Assembly: GCA_012295275.1 (NCBI GenBank)
Contig: CM022677.1
Span: 25,706,602 to 25,770,601 of the forward strand
Direction: 5' to 3'
Length of the DNA stretch: 64,000 nucleotides
From: Chrysomallon squamiferum
Taxonomy: Eukaryota; Mollusca; Gastropoda; Neomphalida; Peltospiridae
The first letter of the stretch is position 1. Every line of letters starts with the position of its first letter. Under the pieces are notes generated by a model. It had not been told where the DNA came from. It made no database searches and saw nothing but the letters and a program-made list of their open reading frames with translations. Of this stretch, positions 11,629 to 23,255 are shown piece by piece. A program made the position numbers and the translations under genes.

Positions 11629-11878
11629 CTGAAAATTCAAATAAACGTGTTTTACCTCTACTAGATTATTTATGCATGGAACTTAGCATGTAGCTTTGAA
11701 GCTTCTTCTTCCTTAACTTTATTCCTCTTTCTGTATACACTATGGACATTTTGTGAGGTTTCATAGTTTAAACAGATGCCGTACATCGAACGTTGCCTAT
11801 TAATTTTTATATTTGTGTTTGAGTACCCTATTTTTCTATGGTGTGATTTAACAGGAAAAGAGAGTGCTTGCATATTAC

Positions 11879-12205
11879 CTTTCTCCTTAATATTCACGAC
11901 GAGGCTAATATGGCTTCCAGTTAGACACCTCCATTTACTAATATCTTCTTTCGTTATATGTTCAATTGTTAGACTATAAACTATTGTATCTCCAGTGTTG
12001 TTCTCACATTTACAGTGATGATCAGAAACACCAAGCTCTTCTTCACAAGATTTAAGAACCTTACAAACTGAACTGAAGCCTTGTCCAAAATCTCTTTCAA
12101 AAGCCAAAGGTAATGATATTAGAGAAGAGGGAGACGCTGTACAGAACAATACATACTTCGCTCCTAACATAGCAGCACCTGATGTTTTGATTTCAACTGA
12201 CAGTC
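11879..12205 (-). CDS. Ig-like exon E (U2)
   Basis: Intact type-E Ig domain, from GLSVEIKTSG to VNIKEKG, 109 codons, phase 1-1. Motifs: YVLFC, LPLAFER, SSVC, KSC, HHCKC, VYSLTI and KWRC. This copy has CEEEL where the others have CQEEL. First Ig domain of the unit after the two microexons. Confidence 0.88.
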
Positions 12206-12329
12206 CTGCAGATGTAAATTTCATTTAAAGTTAAAGTATCCTGATATTGTAGTATCTATTTTCTTCGCATCTTATTTAAGAAAATATCTAAGAGGATTAC
12301 AAAACATACTCCTTTCCAACATATCTATA

Positions 12330-12332
<3 letters not shown>

Positions 12333-12419
<87 letters not shown>
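12333..12419. repeat. (AT)n microsatellite, U2
   Basis: Longest of the five AT runs in the S2-to-E intron. Confidence 0.9.
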
Positions 12420-12422
<3 letters not shown>

Positions 12423-12676
12423 GCACACTTGATCACCATAGATAAAAATGTATATTTAGCTCTCAATCAACCGCAATAATAATAATAATAATAAAGAAAA
12501 AGAAGATGAAGGAGAAGAAGAATTATAATAATTACAATGATAACTATTGTATTTATACAAGTAATAAATGACCAGTAGAAGATCAGATACAAAACTTTAG
12601 AGAAAATATTTATGAAACAAGACAGACACCTATGTAGATATTGCTAATGGTTATTATTTCCGTCTCAAAGTTTTAC

Positions 12677-12703
12677 CTTTTCCCTTTCCTGGAACTTTTG
12701 AAC
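12677..12703 (-). CDS. Linker microexon S2 (U2)
   Basis: 27 nt, GSKVPGKGK, identical to U1, with the same borders. Confidence 0.6.
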
Positions 12704-12776
12704 CTGCCAAAATCAAGTAAAATTAATCTTATTCCAACATTTTTTTATCTTTCTTTTTATTTTTATTTCACAGTAC

Positions 12777-12896
<120 letters not shown>

Positions 12897-13475
12897 GTCT
12901 GTCTGTGTGTACGGATGATGCATTTATTTTACTAGATATTTATGCGAGTATATTAAATACCAGCTATCATCATACACGAAGAAAGAAAAACAGTTCGTTG
13001 TTGTTATTTTTGACCAACCTTTATCTTTTTTCTTCTTTCCTGGATCTAAGGTTTCTGACAATATCAAATAAAATTAGCAATCTATATATCAATGTCTCTG
13101 TGTAGTTATCTATCTAACTATGTATCTAATCTATCTATCTAACTATCTGTGTATGTATCTGTTTCTACATCCATATATCTATTTATTTGCCTGCCTTGAT
13201 ACCTACTTATCTGTAAATGTGTACGAGTGTGTATATAATCTGGTAATTTACATATCTGAACATTTAATAGCTGTTTTTTCCTTTCGTTGATTCGTTTTTT
13301 AGCTATTGATAAAATTCACAATCCTAATGATAGTGGATCTGACAAAGAAAGGCGTATTTAATTTCGTAAATGTTAATAGAGTTACAGAAGCTGAACGAAG
13401 AAATTAGATAGAGGTACAGAGAACAGAGGTATAACGATGAAAACATGTATTCACTAATGTATATTTTTGTTTAAC

Positions 13476-13508
13476 CTGTATCTGTGATATTTCCAGGAAC
13501 TTCTGCAC
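13476..13508 (-). CDS. Linker microexon S3 (U2)
   Basis: 33 nt, GAEVPGNITDT, identical to U1. Confidence 0.63.
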
Positions 13509-13925
13509 CTAGAAAAACAATAATATTAATAATTTACCTCCAGTGACTTTCTTATCTCTTTCTTACATCTTTTTTTATAGGAAAGTGCATGTGTATCTAT
13601 TTTATCTGTGTATCTATACATTTTCCAATTTTATAGAGATTTCCTATTTATTTAATTCTTCCTTATATTCTCTGTCATGGGCGTTCGTCAGTAGTTTAAT
13701 GAGTATTTACATTTAGGTTTGATTCCTTCTTATGTTCATAAGACACTGCATCCCCACGAACAAATAAATGTACTCGTACATACTAGTCCGGATGAACGAA
13801 AATAGGTACAAATGTACGAAGAAAACAGAGAAACGAAGGCTTCGCCATAATACTCCTTTTTATCAGTTTTATTTTTTATTTTTCTATTTTTACTTTACTA
13901 CTAACTTGACCTCATTTTTACTTAC

Positions 13926-14117
13926 TTTTACATGATTCTGTGGTGTTACAGGATTCATATTCTGTTTCGTTAGAATTCCCTATGCACAGTTTTATTTTGG
14001 TTGCAGTCTCTGGCAGTGCCTTACATGTCCGAATTTTCCATACAACAGCTGTGCCAAAGCCACATGTGTTACTACACTTATCACTTTGTTTTGTCCATTC
14101 ATTCCATTCACCAGAAA
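13926..14117 (-). CDS. TSP1 exon J (U3)
   Basis: 192 nt, intact, same TSP1 repeat as U1 (WNEW, CSNTCGFG, RTC). Confidence 0.87.
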
Positions 14118-14286
14118 CTTACACGAAGAAAATAAAAAATAAGGGAGAAGAAACTTAGTATATAAACATGTTACTGTTGACTAATGTTTGAAGAATTAAT
14201 TTGTATAAACGGATTGAATTCTTTTCTTCAAAAAAAATGTTGTAAATATTCATTTAGATCATAAACTAGAATGCGTCTTTACTTAC

Positions 14287-14435
14287 CAGCGGAGCATACC
14301 AGTTTATACTCTGATGATTTATTTTCCACGTCTTTCTTAATTTTATCTCCGATTAAAGATCTACATGTTTCATTCTTCTCGATGGAATGACCAGCATCTT
14401 TGAAACACGTTGTTGATAAATTGATCATCTTTGTT
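14287..14435 (-). CDS. Six-Cys domain exon I (U3)
   Basis: 149 nt, intact, same as U1. Confidence 0.8.
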
Positions 14436-14833
14436 CTACAACAATTACAGTTTTGTAAAGGAAAAAAGTAAATGAATCAATAAATATGTTAATAAATACA
14501 TAAATTATAAAATAGATACTAACAATAACAACATCAACTACAACGAAAACAAAAATGAACAAAAACCATAATAACAATAATTATAATAATCTAAAGATAT
14601 CTTTCTTCCATACATATTTAAAAAAAAACATTCATAGAAATATCGACATGCTGATTCCTAGTGTCCTAGGTGAGTACATCTGTACAGAAATATGCATAAA
14701 CTCAGGCTTCAATCTCTAGACACATCAATATATATATGTATATAATTCTGTGCGTATTGACTTGTGTGTGTGTGTGTGTTTGTGTGTGTGTGCGTGTGTG
14801 TTTCTGCATGAAAAGGTATCGAAGTATACTTAC

Positions 14834-14996
14834 GTGCAGTACTTTTTTCTGAACGATAGAACATTTTCTCCTTTCGGAATAGATCCTTTTTGACCTCGAG
14901 ATAGCATAATCGCCATCGATTCTTTTGTGTGACCAGTACGATTTAAACATCTGGCTAAGTTCGATTGATATATTGCATTGCATAACTTTTCTTTGT
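14834..14996 (-). CDS. Six-Cys domain exon H (U3)
   Basis: 163 nt, intact. It has NAIYQSN, the variant shared with U4-U6 rather than U1/U2. This suggests exchange or common descent with the right array. Confidence 0.8.
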
Positions 14997-15291
14997 CTGA
15001 AAGGTAATATACAGTAAGCATAGGTTATTGTTTTCGCAGTGATGATACTTTTCTTATTTTTCATTTGCTGCTTACATATCACAATGCAATATTTGCATTT
15101 CGTTAATTCTATCTAGACGGTGTGCTATTTAAATTTCTGTCATTATAATCCATTTATACCTTGTTTACAACTAAGACAATTGATCTAAGTTAATACCTGA
15201 TACAATTATTATTACAGATGATTCTGAAATTCAAATATAGCTTTATTATTGTCCTGCACTATATTATTATCATCATCATCATCATCAGGAT

Positions 15292-15476
<185 letters not shown>

Positions 15477-15770
15477 CGGCGATAGTTGTCATAATTGAAA
15501 TTGTTATTGTTTTATCTTAAGTAATATCCCATTTGATGAATCAAAATAAAATTAAAATTCCCATTTTATTAATAATGTCTCGTTATTATTTATACATTGA
15601 TGATATCTTTGCTATTTCTGTTTACACCAAGATTGCACTTTTGTAAATGATGGCGTGCTTACTGCGTCTTTATCTATTTGTATAATTAGAACACTTTACA
15701 TTATTTTAGTTCTTAGAAGATAATACTTGTAAGTTTATTCCTATTATTTGTTGAGCTTTAATCTGATGTG

Positions 15771-15897
15771 TATATCAATCACAACTAGCTGCGTGTCTGT
15801 TTTCTAAATATTTACAATGTCTACATTATAACAGGTGGATATCTAAATACATAGGCAAATATGTTGAAAGAAAAAGATGTTCGCTATACATACATAC

Positions 15898-15941
<44 letters not shown>

Positions 15942-16192
15942 GTTTATCGAGTTATCCAAAATATTGACGTTGATCTTATTATATCGATGTGACTATAATG
16001 TTGTTTGCTTTTTCGATGTAAATAATACTATTAATTGTTTGTTGTTGTTGTTTTTATTTTATTATATTTTATTTTATTTTTTATTTATTTGTATTTTATA
16101 TTTTATATATATATATTGATATAAGAGAAGAACAGAATTAAAAACTTTCTTTAGTTAATACTTGTATTGTGTCTTTTCTCCTTATTACTCAC
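15771..16192. other. Intron, no gene seen
   Basis: Low-complexity AT-rich sequence with a TG run at 15905-15930. No splice-bounded exon seen. It lies between TSP1 exon J' and unit U3 exon H. Confidence 0.7.
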
Positions 16193-16384
16193 CTGGGCAA
16201 GCGTCTTTTGAATAGCACTTTTCAGTTTCTGTTTTGTGTGAAACTCCTAGGCATAGATATAGCGTGGTTTCATTCATTGAACGAGGCTTACAACTTCTGG
16301 TTATGTAGACAACAGCTACGCCAACGCCGCACGTGTCATTACACTTTGCGGGTTTTCTTGACCATTCTGTCCATACCCCGTGCG
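16193..16384 (-). CDS. TSP1 exon J' (diverged)
   Basis: 64-codon TSP1 repeat with WTEW, CNDTCGVG, RSC and three later cysteines (LC, KC, AC). Acceptor tttcccag, donor gtgagt, phase 1-1. Same length as J in the composite units but clearly diverged, so it looks like an older paralogue of the unit's last exon. No break. Confidence 0.88.
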
Positions 16385-16699
16385 CTGGGAAATCAAAACA
16401 TTAGAATGTTGAATGCAAATTGCAGTGGAATCATATTAATAAAAGGCAAGGAATATTATGTTTATCAGTTACATATTTAAGTACAAATCAATTCTGTATT
16501 CTGAAATTCAGGATTTTTTTTTTTTTTTATTTTATTTATTTATTTATTTTTTTTTTTTTTTGTCGTTATAACCTTGACAAACTCAGGATCACAAAGGGTT
16601 TTTATTTTCACTGAAAATTTGTAAGCGCTTTTCCCAATTTAATATTTTTTCTTATTATTGCTCTTAATCTTATAGCTCATTTTGTTGCTCTTGCAACAG

Positions 16700-16700
16700 G

Positions 16701-16728
<28 letters not shown>
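16700..16728. repeat. (AT)n run
   Basis: AT dinucleotide run in the I'-to-J' intron. A T-rich tract lies at 16512-16561. Nothing else is seen between 16385 and 16949. Confidence 0.85.
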
Positions 16729-16732
<4 letters not shown>

Positions 16733-16949
16733 CATTTAATTACTTCCTGATTTATATATATATCAAGGTTTTGATGGATAATGAAGGATAAGAGTGTACA
16801 TCGAAGAAAGTTGAGGATACCTGTTATGTGAGCCGAGTACTTTTATTTGTCTAAATTAGTGTTGTCCAATATCTATAAAATCAAGAGGCATTAATCATTT
16901 TAAGTTCAATATTTGGTGATGTAATAGAAGTTCTGATTTATTTACTTAC

Positions 16950-17098
16950 TACCAAAACACGTTTGCCTAGCTTTATTCATCTTATCGTCTCTAAGTCTGA
17001 AGGTAGGAGGTCCGAACAGAGCTTTACAGTAAGGTTTATCTTTTAAAGCATCAGCACCATTTAAGTGGCATTTTCCTAGTGTATCGATCTTTTCTGTT
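16950..17098 (-). CDS. Six-Cys domain exon I' (diverged)
   Basis: 149 nt, begins in phase 2 after catag and ends in phase 1 at gtaagt. It encodes TEKIDTLGKC, then a second Cys 13 residues on, ending ARQTCFGS. Three cysteines are placed as in the unit I exons despite low identity elsewhere. Function unknown. Confidence 0.8.
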
Positions 17099-17235
17099 CT
17101 ATGAAAAAAAAAGATAATACAAATATAGATAAAACAATACAATTAAAACATAAATACGTATACACATGTCTAGACACAAACATACATACAGTCTTACAGA
17201 TACTGAATTCTGGAACAAAAAGGTAATCAACTTAC

Positions 17236-17404
17236 GAGCAGTACTTATTTCTGAATTTCTGAACAGATTCTCCGTTCAGAACAGATCGCGGATTCTGTTC
17301 AGACGATAGAAAATCCAATATTTCGTTAGTATAACCGATCGGCCGAGTACAAGCTTCTATCACCGCATGGTAGTAGTTATAACAGTACCCTCCTTCGTCC
17401 AGAT
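17236..17404 (-). CDS. Six-Cys domain exon H' (diverged)
   Basis: 169 nt, phase 1 in, phase 2 out. It starts with LDEGGYC; the second Cys is 10 residues later; it ends GESVQKFRNKYC. The conserved cysteine spacing and the GE-x-V-x2-FR-x-KYC ending define the domain together with the U-unit H exons. Confidence 0.82.
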
Positions 17405-17579
17405 CTGTATAGAAAACAATAAACATAATTTAAATTTAGTGGAATGCTAACAAAGACAGCTCTATCTAAGTGACATGCAGAAGGAGAGGGAACGACACAT
17501 AACGACAGATGCACGCAATAAAGATTACTGACAAGAAATATAATGAATGGATTTTTGAAATATTTTCTATATCACTTAT

Positions 17580-17612
17580 ATGTCTTCGGTCGTCTCTGGG
17601 GCTTTTGCACCC
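17580..17612 (-). pseudogene. Dead linker microexon (S1/S3-like)
   Basis: The sequence resembles S1/S3 and would read GAKAPETTED, in the right position upstream of H'. The acceptor AG is changed to GG (coding strand ttttacggGTGC) and there is no phase-1 GT at the other end; an in-frame TAA follows. It probably is a relic no longer spliced in. The alternative is chance similarity over a very short stretch. Confidence 0.45.
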
Positions 17613-17669
17613 GTAAAATATTAAGTAATATTAATCTCATTCTCCTATAAGTTTGTGTCTTGTTAAGAA

Positions 17670-17810
<141 letters not shown>

Positions 17811-18811
17811 GATGATTTGAGAGTATGTCATCGAACACACGTGGAACTGTCTCTGTGCTTGTATACCTATATATCAGTTGTTTCCTCTCTGTCTCACTTT
17901 CTCTCTTTCATACAATGCATATATCTACACGAATACGCACAACCGACAAGTTACTGGCGTATGAGGATTTACTTAGTAAAATATAATACTAGTATATGCC
18001 TATCTATTGTTGTTTTTATATATCTGTCTAGCTTTTACTAACAATTATATATATAGATATATATATATTAGTGCTATTCGTTGCATTTTTCTTGATTAGA
18101 AATGAAAATATGAATGGCTACATGGATAGGAAGAGAAGGAATGTCGCAAAAGTAAAGGGAACAAATCACAACAGGATAAAAAGAAAAGGTAATAACAGAG
18201 ATTATTTTCCAGAAGGAAAAATAAAATTACTAAATGATATTGGTTTGTATCTCACCTAATACTAACATCTAATACTAACATATGTTTCTCATCGTTCTGT
18301 CTTTCTTTGATTTGTGAATATTTGTAAATGTGGTTGTGCATTCGGATTTCAATCCATGTTTCAACTTTTCTTTTTGCCGTGTGTGCATTTTTTGTACATC
18401 ATTTCACTCTTTCTTTCTCACTTCTTCTCTCTATGTCTGTTTCTCCAAAAATCTAGCTATCTATTTATCTCAATATATTTACATGCAAGTTCTTATATAT
18501 TGCTTACATTTACTTTTCTTTGTTCGGATAAGTAATGGTTCTACGCATTATTTCACCGTGTCCAATGAGTATGTGGGTTCGTGATGTCATTTCAGTTAGT
18601 ATTTACCAAGGACAGTGAGGAAGATTAACGTGACAGAAACCATAAATTTACGCACCTTCTAAAGAGATATCTATGTGTTACATAAGGCTCACATATTTAT
18701 GTCAGTGCCAATTGAAATGCAGAAGTGTATTTAGTCATCACATGTTGCCTCTAATTACAGTGTACGACACATTTCAAAACACCACTGTGTGTATGGGACA
18801 TTTGTTTTACG

Positions 18812-18852
<41 letters not shown>

Positions 18853-18955
18853 TATATGTATTGAAGCGAATTGCCTTCGTTCTTAAGTTTAGAATTGTTT
18901 CTCTCATTGTTGGATAATATTTTATTGTAAAATAATTTGAATACGTAATTCCTAC
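17811..18955. other. Intron, no gene seen
   Basis: Contains a pyrimidine-rich part near 18300-18500 that loosely resembles 1640-1800, and an AT run at 18815-18850. Small plus-strand open frames lack splice or codon support. It separates the four TSP1 exons from H'. Confidence 0.65.
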
Positions 18956-19165
18956 TTGTGCAGTGTTTCTGGGGAGCTGTGCATTGTCTTGTTGTATTCC
19001 GAAAGATGTTTCCTTTGCACATAAATCCCCAGTTATTTGCTCTTGGACTGTCGCAATCTCGTCTTTGCTCCAGTTTCTGGAATCCGTTTCCACAGCTGAC
19101 ACTGCATTTCCCCACCTTTGTATCGCTCCAAGATCCCCATCCGCCGTTTACCAATGCTCCACTGC
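18956..19165 (-). CDS. TSP1 exon T4
   Basis: 70-codon exon, phase 1-1, acceptor ttcttag and donor gtagga. It starts SGALVNGG, then WGSW and CSVSCGNG, then RRDC and three later cysteines (MC, QC, HC). Standard six-Cys TSP1 with C-mannosylation and O-fucosylation type motifs. Last of four consecutive TSP1 exons. Confidence 0.88.
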
Positions 19166-19315
19166 CTAAGAAATACAAGAACATTTTCGAAAGTTTAGTA
19201 CTGAGGTGTAGTGCCGTCGATAGATTGTTTTGCTGGAAGAATAAAAGGACCAGGAATGAAAGAAACATCATGGAAAAGCACCCGGAAAGTAAGATATATA
19301 TATTGTTATATACTG

Positions 19316-19317
<2 letters not shown>

Positions 19318-19387
<70 letters not shown>
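19318..19387 (+). repeat. (ATT)n microsatellite
   Basis: ATT run in the T3-to-T4 intron. Confidence 0.95.
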
Positions 19388-19388
<1 letters not shown>

Positions 19389-19507
19389 AAATTCGTGTTT
19401 TCGTTCAACAAAGATAAAACTCGTTGACAGATAAGCAGAGTCAAAAGGCGCAGACATTCTGACATATACTAGTGTATTATATCTTTGGATTTGCTGCCAG
19501 AAGCTAC

Positions 19508-19699
19508 CTTTACAGGCTCGTACAGCATAGCACGGTTTGTTGATGTCAATTTTTTTGTCTCCTGTGCAACGTTTACCGTCTCCAGCGGGTTTCGGATTGT
19601 CGCAATTTCTTCTTTTCTGTCCATACGTTAGTCCTTCCCCACAGGTCACAGAACACCAGTCCACGTACGTATTGTACCAAGAACTCCACCCTCCATCCA
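19508..19699 (-). CDS. TSP1 exon T3
   Basis: 64 codons, phase 1-1, acceptor ctgcag and donor gtagct. It starts DGG, then WSSW and CSVTCGEG, a textbook TSP1 core, then QKRRNC and three later cysteines. The most canonical TSP1 in the window. Confidence 0.92.
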
Positions 19700-20033
19700 C
19701 TGCAGTTGTACAGAGTTAAATGTAACAGTTAGGAGAAAACTGCATTTTTATTTTTTTTTTTTTTTTTTTTTTTATTTATTTATTTATTTATTTCTTATAT
19801 ATTTACTTACGTATTTTATACTTTTAATTGGTCATTTATTTATTTATAACAGTGCATTATGGCTAAGAAGGTTGTACTAAAAGGTAAATAGATTTTTATT
19901 ATAATTTCACCCACTCATAACTGTTTCTGTATATTCACGTAGAAACACATTTAGAGTACATCGTGCATCGGAATATTGCATTCAAAGTCACAGCTAACCG
20001 ACATTCTAATATCATCGTTGCAACATTACTTAC

Positions 20034-20219
20034 CGGGACATATTTTTTTACTTTTGCAAGATATTGTAACTTTTTCATGGTTCTGTCCTGTGCATCCCCC
20101 CTGACTTGTGCACGTTCGAGTCTTGTTCAAGTACTGTACGCCATCTTCTTTTCCGCACGTGACGCTGCACGGACTCGCACCCAGTATAGTCCAACCAGAC
20201 CAAGGATCCTTGCTTATTT
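20034..20219 (-). CDS. TSP1 exon T2
   Basis: 62 codons, phase 1-1, acceptor tttaag and donor gtaagt. It reads DPWSGW, CSVTCGKEDG, KTRTC, then GC, SC and IC. Six cysteines. A poly-T tract lies at about 19749-19775, between this exon and T3. Confidence 0.87.
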
Positions 20220-20290
20220 CTTAAACACAAGAAGGACAGATTATAATCATCATCATCATCATCATCATCGTCGTTATCATCGTTGTCGTC

Positions 20291-20296
<6 letters not shown>

Positions 20297-20336
<40 letters not shown>
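20297..20336 (+). repeat. (ATT)n microsatellite
   Basis: Short ATT run with neighbouring ATC repeats, between T1 and T2. Confidence 0.9.
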
Positions 20337-20337
<1 letters not shown>

Positions 20338-20412
20338 GATCATTTCTATTAATTAATTTAATTATTTCATTTATATTTAGTATTTAATCTATCTGTAATT
20401 GTTTTAGTGTAC

Positions 20413-20577
20413 CGTTTCTGCTGCAGTGATCTCCTGTACACGGCTTCATCATTGTAATATAAAAAGGACCAGCACAGGGTTTCCTTCTGCACGCCCTGTA
20501 GTAAGAATGAGCCTTGTAACAAGAAGCTTCACATACACCTTCTTTGAAAGTCCACCACTGTCCCCAGCCAGTCATCT
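20413..20577 (-). CDS. TSP1-like exon T1, atypical
   Basis: 55 codons, phase 1-1, acceptor gttcag and a weaker donor gtacac. It reads MTGWGQWW, VCEASC, then RAC, PC, PC and DHC. Six cysteines are kept, but the CSxTCG signature is replaced by CEASCYK, so O-fucosylation is not expected. It is a short TSP1 variant directly after Ig exon D. Confidence 0.78.
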
Positions 20578-20616
20578 CTGAACAACACACACAAACACAT
20601 GCATATATACATATTC

Positions 20617-20619
<3 letters not shown>

Positions 20620-20702
<83 letters not shown>
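20620..20702. repeat. (TG)n/(TA)n compound microsatellite
   Basis: TG run followed by TA run in the D-to-T1 intron. Confidence 0.95.
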
Positions 20703-20706
<4 letters not shown>

Positions 20707-20938
20707 AAATTTCCTTTCCTTTCATTTCAATATATTCTTCAAATACATGTAACTGTATGTGAGCGCATTTTCTGTTTTTCTTCTCTCTTGTGAGGTTGTA
20801 TGGGACTTTTCTAATTTCTTATGTATGTTTAATTAATTAAGTAAATTATCTATACGCACTGTGTTTTCATTTATATATTTTATTTATTATTTATTATGAT
20901 TATGATTTTTAATTTTTATTTTTAAACTTTCATCTTAC

Positions 20939-21265
20939 TTGTGCCATCCTTAACGCTTAGTGTGGGGCTTATTTTTACTCCAGTTTGACATCTCCACGTC
21001 ATATCCGCCTTCGTTACATTTTCTATCGTCAGACTGTAGACTCGGGTGCCAGCAGCACTGTTTTCACATTTACAATGAATTCCGGTTGCAGCAGACTTTT
21101 CCTCACAAGTTAGAAGAACAGTGCAAGCTGAGCTAAATTCTTTTCCAATATGTGTTTGGAAAACGAAAGGAGATGGTGGTTGTGAGGTGGACAATTCAGT
21201 ACAGAAAAATATATAGCTCTTTCCTAGAACTGCAGCACTAAATCCATTTATCTGGAGAACCAATT
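20939..21265 (-). CDS. Ig-like exon D (single copy)
   Basis: 109-codon Ig-like domain, phase 1-1, acceptor ttcag and donor gtaaga. Motifs: YIFFC, FVFQTHIGKEF, SSAC, TC, HCKC, VYSLTIENVT and TWRC. The only copy of this type. It closes the left Ig array in gene order and leads into the TSP1 exons. Intact. Confidence 0.88.
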
Positions 21266-22447
21266 CTGAAAAATCGAATTTAATTCAGTAAAAAAAACAC
21301 ACACACACACTCACACACACACACACACACACACACATGTATATTTCGTGGATAGTTAAATGCATAGGCAAATACGCTGAGAGAAAAATATGTTCACTGG
21401 AGTCGAAACTGACCAAAGATAATGGAAACAAAAATGTTGTAAAGATAAACAAAAAAATAATAATAATAATTCTGAAAGACATATTCCTAATTCATATCTC
21501 ATTCGATCTTACCAGTTTGATCTATATATGCATGTATGTATGTGTAAGTGTATAGATATATAGATTTATAGATATCTATACATATATATACATGCACACA
21601 CACCTTAGTATGAGTGTGTATATATATACGTACTTCGATAGATGTGTACATATACACAAATACACGTACATACAAGCATTTCCCCTGCGTTTATCTTTCA
21701 TTATACTAGGTTATCCAAATACTGGTTGAGCTAAAACGAAACAGACTGAAACCATCATAAATGCAACCAGAAAGGTAGATGCAGCGAGAAAAGGTGGGGA
21801 AACATCACCAAAACAACGCGCATAAATCTATGACTGAAGGAATGAATTAATCAATCTTTAAGGACGTCCCAGCACAACCCATATGTAATGTAACCGTTTT
21901 TTTTATCCTCCTGTATTATATATATATATAAACAAAACCTCTTTCCTCTTAGTAGTCTCGCGGCAACTACAAAAGAGTGAAATTCATACTTCAAGTCGTT
22001 GCTTTCGTGACAAACTATATGTTTTAAAGGAAACCGTTTAGGTTGTTATCTGAATTTAAATTAACTATAAATACAAAAATCAATCCGACCTTAAGAAATT
22101 AACAAATATTGTCAACTAATCATGTGTTCATTACCCAGTCTGCAAAGTATTTGAAAAATAGTTTTCCAAACATAAAAAAGAAATTCTGTAAAATATATCG
22201 TGCCATGCATACATAATCTTACACGTACTACCAAACAAGAAATAAATAAATAAAAAAAAATAAAATAAAAAGGAATAATCATATTAAAAATAATAATAAT
22301 AATAAACAAAACAGAAATATCAATAAAAACACCAATAAAACAAATTACAAATATTTTCTTTTAAATATATCTATTTAGGCTTTAACACGTTTTAATTGCT
22401 GACTAAATATTACATGGCGTTCTAACAGAAGATTATTTGCATATCAC
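21266..22447. other. Intron with array flank, no gene seen
   Basis: CA and TA microsatellites at 21296-21340 and 21540-21660. From about 21748 to 22130 the sequence matches 54363-54720, the flank of the other Ig array. The latter part resembles type-B intron although no B exon is present. Confidence 0.75.
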
Positions 22448-22783
22448 CTGCTTCCTTCAAAAGAGTTACGTTACTCAGATGCCTTCCCATTTGACATCTC
22501 CACTTAGTAATATCGTTTTCCGTTGTATTCACTATGGTTAACCTGTAAAGTAGAATGTCATTAGTGTCTGAAGTGACATTTTCACACGCACAATGATAAC
22601 CAGACACTACCACCTTTTCTTTACAAGATTTAGAAACTTCACAAACTGAAGCAAATCCTTTGTCTAAATATTTTTGAAAAACCAACGGCAATGAGGTGAT
22701 CGAATAAGGAGACACAGAACCAGTCAATGTAGACTTCTCTCCTAGAACAGCACCAACTCCTGCGTTTATCTTAAGAGATACAT
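22448..22783 (-). CDS. Ig-like exon C1
   Basis: 112-codon type-C Ig exon, phase 1-1, acceptor tttcag and donor gtgata. It reads DVSLKINAGVG, STLTGSVSP, ASVC, SC, HCAC and KWRC. The B-strand Cys is replaced by Gly (LTGS), leaving five cysteines. The C-terminal third differs from other C copies (NDILLYRLTIVNTT). Last C exon of the left array. Confidence 0.87.
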
Positions 22784-23255
22784 CTGAAAACATATAGAGA
22801 ATGTCAATAATTATATCGAGAATGAGAAAAAGAAAGCTGTAAAACAGATATACACCATGTGACTTTTGTAAAAACGTATTGAAATCAAACTCTATTTTGA
22901 AATTATTGATTGATTAATTGATTAATTATAATTATTTCATCATTGAAAATGTATTTGATAATGCTTTTATTTTTTGTATTTAAGTGTATTCATATAAATT
23001 ATCAATTTAATACTATTCTTTAGGGGTTTTCCTTTAGAAAAGGTACTACATCCCATGAAATGAGATCCCATTACATAAAACAAACTCCGGGAAAAAAAGC
23101 TAAAAACAAGTTGTAAACAAACACCATACAGAGGCGCTACAGGTACGGAAATGTTTTTTTTTTTGTTTGTTTCTTAATTTTATTTCTTTATTTTTTATTT
23201 TTTATTTTTTTCAACAATGACTAATATTGTGCATGATGAGATTCCTCCATCTTAC

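Noticed and set aside
18071-18259. Plus-strand basic 62-residue open frame
   Set aside because: Single AT-rich frame with no recognisable domain, repeat conservation or splice context; it probably occurs by chance.
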